Shown here piece by piece: positions 41,101-51,015 of a stretch of 64,000 nt of DNA; position 1 is the stretch's first letter; each line of letters opens with the position of its first letter. Origin of the DNA: Hybos culiciformis (taxonomy: Eukaryota; Arthropoda; Insecta; Diptera; Hybotidae); contig OZ023275.1 of the NCBI GenBank assembly GCA_964007475.1, forward strand, positions 38,559,381 to 38,623,380. The letters run 5' to 3'. The translations under genes and the position numbers were made by a program. The notes beneath the pieces are model-generated. The model had not been told where the DNA came from, did no database searches, and saw only the letters and a list, made by a program, of their open reading frames with translations.

Positions 41101-44057
41101 ACTTCAACTCTTGCAATTCGCCTTTATGTAACTTTACTCAAAGCCCCAAAATAAATTTACCTTAAGTTGTTAATATTTTATACAATATCTAATCTGATAT
41201 ATAATGAAATTTCCACATTATTAAAATTATTTTTTTTAATTTTAGGCCTCGGACAATACAAAGATTAATAGGAGGTCACATTAAGCTTTCAAGAAATATT
41301 GAGCCAGATATTGGTGATAAAGTCGCAACGTCAACTGTTTTATCTCCAATACCAAATAACACTGTAAAAAGGATTGACAGAAATCCAAATAGAACTCGTA
41401 GTATTTATCGAACGATTAACCGAAAACGAAAAGCAACAACTACAACTACATCTGATCCCAATGAACTAAACAATTATGATGAAGCATTTTTAGATGATCC
41501 CAATGACTATGATAATGGCATTCAAAGGTCTAGTGCTGGAGATGGAAGAGAAGAAAAGAGTCAATCTAAGAAAAAACTTGATCCCAATAAAACATTGTCT
41601 GATCAAGTAAAAGATGGAAAATATGGACTAATTGAAAAAGAACTTTTTCAAGATGAGCCTCAACGTCCAGGAATTATTAGTTATTTAGAAAATAAGGAAG
41701 TTCCAAGTGATAATGCAAAAAATTTGGGTGGACTTCAAGAAGAAGATATATGGCTTGCTGAAGATCATTTATTAGTTCTCAAAGGTGGTGGATTAAATGA
41801 TAATGATAAAAATGAGCCGTGGAAACCAATAGATGATTTCATTGAAGAAGATCGACCGATTAAACTTCCAGAAAATCCTAAGATTCCGCCACCATTTCCT
41901 GTCCAGCTTGAAGAAAATGGGCCCATTCAGTTTATCGGAGATAATCAATTCCCGTTCTTCGATCCGTTCGTTAACCAATCGTTACCAGTATATACCACCA
42001 GCAATGAAAATAACCCGCCGTCCGAAACAATTAGTGACTATGAGAAAAATTTATTTGCCAGGAAAGGACCGATCAAAAATATTGCAGTCAACAAAAAAGG
42101 AGGATACTTCTATCCAAAAGCCCAGCCTAATTTCCCGCTTGGCAACGAAAATCAAAAATTTGTTAACCCCTTTTTAAATCCAAATTTACCAGTTGAATTA
42201 GGAGGTTTAGGTGGCACAGTTGCCGCGATGTCAAATGTTTCATTAGAAAACTCAAAAGATTATTTTGACGAAGATGATCCATCATTATATTATCCACCAA
42301 AATACAGTTTTCACTATAAAACCAAAGCTCCAGATACCGTGGAAGCAGGTCCTCTAGTACCTGGAATAGTCCTCCCACCGCCACCAAGTGCATTTAGTCG
42401 TTTTGAAAAATCTACAACCAAAAAACCATATAATGAAATTCCATTTGAAGCGGTTCTTACTAAAATATCTGAATATGAACCAAAAGCAATAATCGTTACA
42501 CCGTCTGTTGTTCCAACAAAAATAATCAAACTACGTCCAACGACTACAAAAACTACAACCACGGAGGAGCCAGAAATTGACATTAAAAAAGAAATAGTTT
42601 ATGCAGTTACCGAACCTCCTCCAACAAGTGGAAAAGTTCGCTATTACACTGCCCCTAATAGGTCAACGCCCACCCCTAAACCAGAAGAGGAGTTTATTTC
42701 TTTTGTTCCTCAAACTCAAAGTGAACCAGAAACCTTATCGCATCCAATTTACTACGAATATTATGATGTTCGGAAAAATACAAAAATGACTACCACTCCA
42801 ACTTCTAACTCTCATTATGAAAAGTATTTTACATCAACAGCTCCTTCAAGAACAAACACTCCTTCATCTTTTTATCAACAATATGTTTCTCCGATATTAC
42901 CAACTGTTACAACACCTTTGTCACCAAGCAATCATGTTAACTCACCAAATCACTCCAAAACATATACCACAACTACTAAGCCAGTGCTAAAGAAACCTTA
43001 CAATTCTTATTTACCTGTTCAAAACGATGTTGTGCGTATAACTCCAAAATCTGAAATACGATCCAACAGTGTCAACAATTTTGTACCAATAATTTTAAAA
43101 TCAAAGCCTAGTCATAATAAAAATAAAAATTTCGAGCATGAAGTTAACGCTATTCGAGAAACTTTACAATATTATAAACAAACTAATGTACAAAGAGCTC
43201 CAAAAGGAAAGCCTGTTTATGAATATTCATTCGATGCTACAAAGTCCCATCAACCAAAAAAAATTGCGCCTCAATTCGATCCCGAACCATTTAAACCAAT
43301 GGTAAAATATAGTCCTCCTATAGATGATGTCAATGGAGCAAACGGTTTTAAGGCAATTAATACAAAAATTGATTCAACTACAACAAAATTATCCCCATTG
43401 AATAAGAAAAAACTATCAGATCGCATAAGAGTCCAAATTATTTATGATCCAATACAATCTCAACAGAATTATTACTCACAACCTACACCAAATACAATAT
43501 CAACAACACATAAGCCATGGGTTTCTATTGAAAAACAAGTCCTTCAAGAAGTAGATCCAGAGCATTCGACGAAGAGACCTCAATCAAGAAAAATTGAAAG
43601 AGTGAATCCATTTTCAGAATATAGTTATGTTTCTCCACCTCCTCAGCGACATAATACCAGATTTTATGAAGAACCTTTTTTAAAACACATAAATTCTATT
43701 CGATCAAAACTAAATCAATATCAACATCAGCGTGTTACATCGCCTCCATTCCAACGCCAAGAATATTATAATTTAGAAAATGATACTTTAATTAATTATA
43801 TTCCACATAAGCGCCCTCAGATTAATCCAGATGCTGAATTTATTCCAGGAATTATAAAAAATTCTAATTCGTATGAACAAATACCGTCTCCTTTGCATCA
43901 AGCGCCATATCAACAACAACAACAACAGCAACATAACTATCAACATTGGAATTTAAAGGATGATACTCTAGTTAATTATCTGCCACCACTTCCACCAATA
44001 AATCCTGATTCTGAAAATTTACCTCAACCACAAAGATATCAACAACCGTATCAACAG

Positions 44058-44099
<42 letters not shown>

Positions 44100-44441
44100 T
44101 ATAATAATTATAATAATAATAACCATAACCAAAATGGATATTACTCTAGACCCTACAATGGTTTTAGTGGGCAAAATCAACAACAAAGGCAGCAACTGGG
44201 CTTAGTAATTCCTGGTCATTCTTTGTCACGAGATACGTTAGTTAATTACCGAAAACCTTTACCTTCTTTCAATCCAAATGCCGAGTTCATAGACCCCCAA
44301 AGACCTATATTAAATCATTATCGAATACAGCCTCATCAAACATATGGACCGCCACCACCACCACCTTCGTCATCATTACACTATGATCAAAATTTATATA
44401 GCAGTAATAATTATCAAGTTAGGCATAAACCTCCGAAATAA
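29148..44441 (+). CDS. Large secreted Pro/Gln/Asn/Thr-rich protein, unrecognised family
   Basis: The coding segments are 29148-29150, 39826-40070 and 41246-44441, joined in phases 0 and 2, giving 1147 residues. Residues 1-26 form a signal peptide: MTK, then a hydrophobic core LIALHLIIFFIV, with probable cleavage after SHA. A basic patch RKRK sits at 142-145 and could be a processing site. The mature chain appears to have no cysteine. It is rich in Pro, Thr, Asn, Gln and Tyr, with threonine runs, a Gln run near residue 975 and an Asn run near 1025. Three copies of a DTLxNY...NPxxE motif start near residues 926, 986 and 1076. A related pair, VNAIRETLQYYK (about 716) and INSIRSKLNQYQ (about 898), forms a second repeat. 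I do not recognise the family. The features fit an extracellular, largely disordered matrix or mucin-like protein, but no function is shown. Convergent with Tlk. Confidence 0.85.
29151..39825 (+). other. Intron 1 of coding region, 10.7 kb
   Basis: The intron starts GTGAGT and ends TTTACAG, in phase 0. It holds AT-rich DNA with homopolymer runs. An imperfect 32-bp palindrome lies at 32301-32332, and patches with more G and C occur near 32890-33000 and 33540-33680. The patch 34290-34500 contains CAGGG/CCCTG strings in both orientations that may be the remnant of a small transposon. No internal exon is supported. Confidence 0.65.
32301..32332. repeat. Imperfect 32-bp palindrome
   Basis: ACAATAATA at the left end is mirrored by TATTATTGT at the right end around an ATATAT centre. 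It is an AT-rich cruciform candidate with no known role. Confidence 0.5.
39826..40070 (+). CDS. Signal-peptide exon of the secreted protein (residues 2-82)
   Basis: The exon is preceded by TCTCTCTATTTACAG and followed by the donor GTGAGT at 40071. It is open from its first base: ACA AAA TTA ATT GCC, encoding TKLIA and the rest of the hydrophobic core. It ends after two bases of a serine codon (TC), which is completed by the first base of the next exon. There is no in-frame ATG inside it, so translation must begin upstream. Confidence 0.85.
40071..41245 (+). other. Intron 2 of the secreted-protein gene
   Basis: The intron starts GTGAGT and ends AATTTTAG, in phase 2, and is 1175 bp long. It is AT-rich and no embedded feature was seen. 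Confidence 0.8.
41246..44441 (+). CDS. Main exon of the secreted protein (residues 83-1147)
   Basis: The exon opens at the acceptor TTTTAG and its first G completes the split serine codon. The frame then runs without a stop for 3.2 kb to TAA at 44439-44441. It is clearly less AT-rich than its surroundings. It contains the RKRK patch, acidic and proline-rich segments, threonine-rich runs, the paired IRxxLxxY helices and the three DTLxNY motifs. Confidence 0.9.
44059..44133 (+). repeat. Coding AAT-type microsatellite (poly-Asn)
   Basis: A run of AAT triplets with a few TAT and AAC interruptions encodes an asparagine-rich tract near residues 1021-1045 of the secreted protein, between the second and third DTLxNY motifs. 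Such runs are prone to length polymorphism. Confidence 0.9.
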
Positions 44442-44477
44442 GTTATTTAATTTAATAGAAACAAAAGCTAGCAAAAT

Positions 44478-44483
44478 AATAAA
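44478..44483 (+). terminator. Candidate poly(A) signal, secreted-protein gene
   Basis: AATAAA lies 37 bases after the stop codon. In such AT-rich DNA the motif is frequent by chance, so this is a candidate only. Confidence 0.4.
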
Positions 44484-45008
44484 TTTTATAAATGTATAAA
44501 CAAGTTATATTTAAATTTACACAAAATTATCAAAAATACATACATATTTATTTTTATTTTAATAACAGTTCATCTATGAATTATTTTAATAATAGTTTAT
44601 CAATGATTTTTAATTCAATATGTAGCACTTTTAATATTGCATTTCTATTTACGAAAGCTTTTATATCCATTTTTCTGGCATTTACATAAATTTATTAATT
44701 TTTTTACCAAGACTTTTAAAATTAAATTTTCATCTAAATGGAAATCAATATAGAGAACAGAAATTAGCAGACCACTACTTATCAAAGAAAATTCGCCCAT
44801 TATTAGTTATTTTAAATAGAACAAGAATCATAATTTAATTGTCTTTATACTATTATATATATATGCAATCATATCTAAATTTATAATTTCTTATCTGCAT
44901 ACAAACATATTATACATATAAATTCTTTGTCGTTGTACAATAATAATGTTAAGCCGATTGTATGACAGTTCACACTTCACAGTACTATATTGACGAAGAA
45001 ATAATTAT
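44484..45008. other. 3' flank of the secreted-protein gene
   Basis: AT-rich DNA without a recognisable gene. It may include the rest of the 3' untranslated region if the poly(A) signal at 44478 is not used. Confidence 0.5.
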
Positions 45009-45513
45009 TAGTAGATTATTGAATATGTAAACTAAATTTGTTATTAATTAAGAGTTCTGTATACACGAGTATACACGAGACACGAGTCAATATAAATTGA
45101 CAAGTGTCAATGTATTTTTGTGTAAATACAGAACGAGTTGTATAACAAATTTTGTTTACATATCCAATATACTGTTTTAATGCGTAGGGGAGAGGTAGTT
45201 GCAAAGAGAGAATATTTTTTCTTCTCATTTTTTCTCATTTTTTTTTTTGTATTTGGCTGTATTGAAATATTGTGAGAGATATTATGTTTGTTTAGGTATT
45301 ACGTAATATTCAATACGAAACATCTAAATGATTTCATTATTTACGCTGATGCATCTAAATTTTTTCATTATATACGCTGATGCATCTAAATTTTTTCATT
45401 ATTTACGCAGATGCATCTAAATGATTGCATGTGTATTGACGCATATAATACTCCATTTAGTGATCTAAATTCTATAGCACTAAATACAACATAACGATCC
45501 CCAACGCATTAAA
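45009..45513 (-). mobile_element. Composite foldback repeat, copy C (inverted, deleted apex)
   Basis: The reverse complement matches copies A and B from TTTAATGCGTTGGGG to CTACTA, including the 31-bp minisatellite. The apex of the terminal foldback is rearranged: the GACC-TTC-GGTC stem-loop is missing and a short GAGTATACACGAGACACGAG stretch stands in its place, making this copy about 30 bp shorter. Its flanks differ from those of A and B, so it is an independent insertion. Confidence 0.8.
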
Positions 45514-47657
45514 ATAATTTATTTGAATTCTCCTTTAAGTATATGCTATAAAAGCGCCATAAAATAACTAATGTATGCTGCAAGAGTTAAAAATGAATAA
45601 TAATAAAGAGCAAAAAAAAAAAAAAACTATTAAACCAGATCGGTAGGTATTTATTTATTTTCACATAAAAATTTAATTTTAAATTCTAATTTTAAACCTT
45701 AAAAAAACATAAAATAAGAATAAATTAATAATAAATATATTATAATATATAAAGCCTTTTAAATTATACCATACCTATATAACTACATACCCATGTATGA
45801 CTTAAATTTGTAAATTTTTATATTATTGTGAGAATCATGATGTGATTTTATGTTAATGAAATTTTTAAGTTTATATTTATAATTTACAGCCATAACATTT
45901 AAGATTATTAGATTTAAATTTTAAAGTTAAATTAAAAAACCGAAGTGATAAGAATTACGTTTAATAAATCACCTTAATGTCAGCTGCTAACACTAAAATA
46001 AAATGTAAAAAAAAATGCACATAAATTGTAATTAATGCGCGTTAAAACTAAATAAAAACTACAAGTGAAGTTATTCTTGTTGAAATTATGTAAAATTTCC
46101 GAGGAAAATTAATTGAAACAATTTTCTTTTTTTTTTCAATTGGTTCATGTAGCTCGTTATGTTGTCTTAAGCCTGCTGAAAATGAACCTTAATTATAAAT
46201 GTATTAAATTTTATTTTTAATTCACGAAAATTTGTATTAAAATAATTATTAATACCAATTTAATATTAAAAAATTTATTACTTGAAGTTTAACTTCTTTA
46301 GCGAGATATTGTTAAAAATTTTATGGAACCAAAAAGAGGAAATAATCCAACAGAGACAAGCGACAAACAGAAAAGCGGAGAATTTGTGTCAATTTTTCAA
46401 TTTGTTCACTTGAATTAAGTGTTTGCATTTCATTGCTATTCTAGAGAAAAAATTATTACTCGCTAAATATGTAATTGTTGTAAATAACTAAAGAAGTTAA
46501 ATTTTTCACACGAGCTTATGTGGATGAGGCTCACACATTTTTTTTTTAAATTGTTTATTTGATTTTTAAACTCATTTAAAAAAAATTTAGTTTTAAAATT
46601 ATACCTACAATGTATATATTTATAAGTTAAATTGAGTTTAAAAAAAAAATTATTTATATTAATTATGTTTTTGTTTTAGAACCATTCGTAGAATTGAATT
46701 AAAAAAAAATATTTCTAGCTAAATAAAATATTATAATTTTTTGACCAAAATATAACAAAATTTAAAATTATTAAATTTTTTTGTTTGCTTTTATTGCAAA
46801 ATTTAATTTTAAAATTCAGTAAGGTGGTCGTAAATTTGTGTTCTAATTTTGAAAAAGAAAAATTACTATATAATAAAAGTTTTCTGAACTTTGTTTTAAT
46901 GTTATTTTTATGTTAATTTTTTATTTTTATTTTATTCAAAATTCAATATTTATTTATAACACTTACCTAATACGAAAATAAATTTCTTTATTTATTACAA
47001 AAATATATAAATAATTATGTAATTTAAATATATATAGTAATTATGTAATGTAATAGAAATAGAATATTAAAAAGGTTTCGGCTTCACTAAACTATAAATG
47101 TCCGAACGAAAATGAAAATGTCAATCGAAATAATTCATTTTCAAATAAACGAAATAAACTTTTTAAAAATTGTATGTCCGATTCGAAGGTCAGGAAGCAA
47201 TGATTAACGGCATATAAGTTATTTGAGAGAAATAAATATTGATGATGGGTTTTTAATAATGTAGTAAAATTCAAATAACTGAAGTCACTCTTACAGATTG
47301 TGTGTGATGATATGCCAAAATACCTTTGAAACATAATCTATTAATTTTTTGTTACATATTACGTTATGATAAAAGTTTTTATATAATAATAATAAATAAT
47401 GTCATTATTAGAATTTTTTAAATAAAATTTGTTTAAAAATATATCAAACAATTATGTTTTTTTGAAAAATTACCTTCTGGTTTCTGGTTAAAGAATATCA
47501 CGAATGTTTTAAGAATACATTATGGAAATAAAATATTATTGGTGACGAAGCTTTCGTAATTTTTCCAAATTAAATGAATAACCATAAAAAGATGAAACAA
47601 TTTTGAATAAAGCAATTTGAACGCTCGCAAAAGTTATGTAATCATAAATAATTCCAA
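45514..47657. other. Non-coding AT-rich intergenic DNA
   Basis: No supported exon was seen. The DNA has long A and T runs and lies between the convergent secreted-protein and Tlk genes. Confidence 0.55.
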
Positions 47658-47665
47658 TAAGATAA
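47658..47665 (+). repeat. 8-bp target-site duplication, left
   Basis: TAAGATAA lies immediately outside the left terminal repeat of the MITE at 47666-48246 and is identical to 48247-48254. Confidence 0.85.
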
Positions 47666-48246
47666 CATAGCCGGGCAAAATACATGCGAATGTAATTTAA
47701 ATTACAAATTACAAAATACACAAAAATTTACCTCAAATTAAATTACTGAAATTAAATTACATTTTTTGTTTAATTAAAAATTACAAATTAGTAATTTGAA
47801 ATTACACTATTTTTGGTTCCAATTACAATAATGTAATTTAAAATTACAAAATTACAATTACAAATTATCCAGTATTAAAAACAAAAAATAAAAAATTTAA
47901 AATAAAAGTTCTATTGAGATTGAGAAATTAAAACACGAAAAGAAAGCTTACTTTTTTTTATTTTATTTAAATTTCTAACACATACGAATTTTACAGTCAA
48001 GTAAAGAGATAAATTTTTAACGCTAAGTAATTTGAAAGAAGTAAAAGTATTTTGAAATTACAAGTATATAGAAATACAAATTACTAAATACAAATTACAA
48101 ATATGAATTAACGAATTAAAATTACATTCTCCTAATTACGAATCTACCAATGTAATTGAATTACACATTACAAATTACAAAATGTAATTGAATTAGTAAT
48201 TTCGAATTACACTATTTTGAAATTACAAGTATTTTGCCCGGCTATG
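47666..48246. mobile_element. Intact hAT-like MITE with 18-bp terminal inverted repeats
   Basis: The left end CATAGCCGGGCAAAATAC (47666-47683) is repeated exactly, inverted, at 48229-48246. The element is flanked on both sides by the identical octamer TAAGATAA. Eight-base duplications plus termini beginning CA and a G-rich motif fit the hAT superfamily. The 545-bp interior is made of many degenerate AATTACAAATTAC-type units in both orientations and encodes no transposase, so the element is non-autonomous. Perfect ends and target duplication suggest fairly recent insertion. Family name unknown. Confidence 0.85.
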
Positions 48247-48254
48247 TAAGATAA
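48247..48254 (+). repeat. 8-bp target-site duplication, right
   Basis: TAAGATAA directly follows the right terminal repeat of the MITE and matches 47658-47665. Confidence 0.85.
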
Positions 48255-50301
48255 TGTGGTAAATAAGGTAGAAGGTAGGTACATTGTAGATAAAGACTTT
48301 ATAATAGTACAGCATGGTGCAAAATAAAAAACAGTTTTACAACCTTACATTTTGCAGTTTAATATAATAACAATTCTTATGTAAACCTTTCACATATACT
48401 AAATCTCGTTGAGGCTGCCACTATAAAATTTAAGTAAGCTAATCTGTTTCCAATTAAGATGATTTCATAAAATTAAAACAAATTTTGTTTCTTTTTAAAT
48501 ATTTTTTTTATATTTTATAATTTTTAATTGATGAATTTCTTTTTAATTTTAATAATAATTTTTAGTATTTCATATCCAAAAAATTATTTCTCTGTCGATT
48601 TAATTTTAATAATTTTTTTTTTTATAATAATAATATGTAATATGAAGATTTTCAGCTTAATTTTTTTTTTTCTTTTTTAAATTTTATTTTTGAATTTTTT
48701 ATTTTTTTTATTTTAGTTAATGTAATATGAATGGAGGTTTTATTTTTTCATTTTATATTTTAAATATCTGCAATCCTATTTCTATGTTTGTTTGAAATAA
48801 GAAAATTATATCATATGAAGAAAAAAAAAGAAATAAAAAACTTAAAAAAATAGAAAAAATATTCGAGAAATATAATTATTAAAACTTATAATTTTGTAAT
48901 ATTGAGCAATGTTTTCTTTGAAAACTTTTTAATTTTTTTTAATTCCTGCTGAAGTATGATGAAAATCCGAGAATCAAGAATATAAGATACATTATAAAAT
49001 ATTAAATATATTTTAATTTTACTACATTATTTCGCAATATCTTTTTTTTTTTTGGTTTTAATAAAATTTGATCCCATTTATCGATTCCTTTTACAAAAAC
49101 AAAAACACGTCTAAAAATTACTATGAGATGCATAAATTTATATAAGATTTCAAGATTTTATACATGAAATAACTCAAAATATAAGACGAATAAACAGATT
49201 TTATTTTTTTGTATTTCAATAAGTTGAATATTAGAATTATGATACACAACATCATTTGATTAAAGTTTCCTTAGTACGAGAAAATTCCATTAATAAAAAA
49301 TTATGATGCCAATATTAGTTGTTTTTAAAGCTAGTAATACATTATATTTGAAATGAAGAAATTCTTTACAGATTTTAATAGGCAAATACTCAACTTAAAT
49401 TCTATAACTATGTTGATTAAAAATTGTTGTTCCGAGACATTTGTTTTGTAAATTAAGTATTTATTTTTTCCAACTTAAAAAAATATAAGTATAAAGTAAA
49501 AATCTACTTAATTTTTATGATATTAGTTACAGAATTTGACCCCAGAATGCGGATAGAACTTATTTGAACTTGGGAATAAGTTTTTATAAGTTTAAATAAT
49601 TCACATAAAACTTGTTGTTTTTTTTTTTTACATTTATGAATGTTGATATGATGTCTTAATTATTGTGAATTATAATTTTTTTTTTTTCAGTCAATATTCA
49701 TTTTAAAAGTAGTTTTTATGTAAAATTTTGATCTCTACAATTTTGTTTTTTTTCCTTTTTCTCATTTATACAGTGAATAGATAATTTTTAATTTGTTTTT
49801 TACTCATTTTCAATTTTAAAAGATTTTTAGATTTATTTGAAGAATTTTATTGTGTAAGTATTTTTGAAAATCATAAGCTTTCTAAATAATAAAATATATA
49901 AAAAAAAATTCAATCATTGAATATAGGTAATAAAGAAAAATCTTATTTCTTAAAAATTCTTAAAATAATTTGTTTTGACGTATTTTGGATTATTAAATAA
50001 CAAAATGACAAGTCTGCGCAAAGAAGCTTCACTTTAAAAATAGAAATAAATTTTGAATTGCGATTTTGAATTGCGACGACTATAGCGACCAAAAATATCA
50101 ATAAGTTTACGAAATGGATTTTAATGCGGTTTTAACTAAAAGTAATCGTGTTCATTTTAGTAGTAAACTTTAGAGCTTCATTAAAGAAATGTCAAAAAAC
50201 AGAATTCTTATATCTCATAGTTTAAAAATAGAATCGTATTGAAAGACCCTTTAGTTTAGTTTTCGTTTCAAGTTTATTAATTTAAACCTTAATTAGGCTA
50301 T

Positions 50302-50331
50302 CAGATACATTGTACTCAGATACATTGTACC
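50302..50331 (+). repeat. 15-bp tandem duplication
   Basis: Two adjacent units reading CAGATACATTGTACY are followed by a third partial start, CAGATA. Confidence 0.75.
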
Positions 50332-50464
50332 CAGATAAAGATATTTCAGATAATTTAATAATATTCAATGATATTAAAAGAAAACAAAAATAGGAATAAA
50401 TAACCTGAAAAAAAAAATTAAAAAATTAAAATAAAAATTAAAATAAAAAATTCTTGCCGATGTT

Positions 50465-51015
50465 AATTTTAAAAAAAAAAATAAAACGAATTTTTTTTTT
50501 TTTTTTGTTTTGATACTATTTGTTTAATTTTTTTTTTTTTTTGATTTTTTTATTTTATATTTATGTATAAATATCGGTAATTTAAGACGCATATTACTAT
50601 TATTATTTTATTTAATTTAATTTTTTTTTATCTCTTTTAAATTTAAATATTTTTCAATTTAAATAATACATTCAGTTTTTTTTTTTGTTTTTTTATTTAT
50701 TTATTTATTATTTTTATTTTTTTGCTTCTTTTTCAAAATTGAATAATTTTAATATAATAATTTTTTTTATACTGTTCTTTTATATATATATATATATTAT
50801 TTTTTTTTTTATTATAATTTTTTGAATATTTCATTAGATTCTATTTTTTTTTTTTTTTTTATTATTATTTTTGAATAATAGTAATGTAATATTAATTAAT
50901 ATTTTTTTTTTATTTTTTTTAATAAAATATTCAACAAATTTTTTAGTATTCACAAAATAATTTTTGATTTTTTATTTATTTTAATTTATTTATTTATTTA
51001 TTTTTTTTTTTGTAG
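50465..51015 (+). repeat. T-rich low-complexity tract
   Basis: Repeated runs of 8-15 T with short A-containing interruptions give a strong strand asymmetry for over 500 bp. No gene signal was seen. Confidence 0.7.

Noticed and set aside
41793..42583. Open frames antisense to, or in other frames of, the large secreted-protein exon
   Set aside because: They are shadows of the real frame, which has the signal peptide, exact splice phases and repeated motifs.
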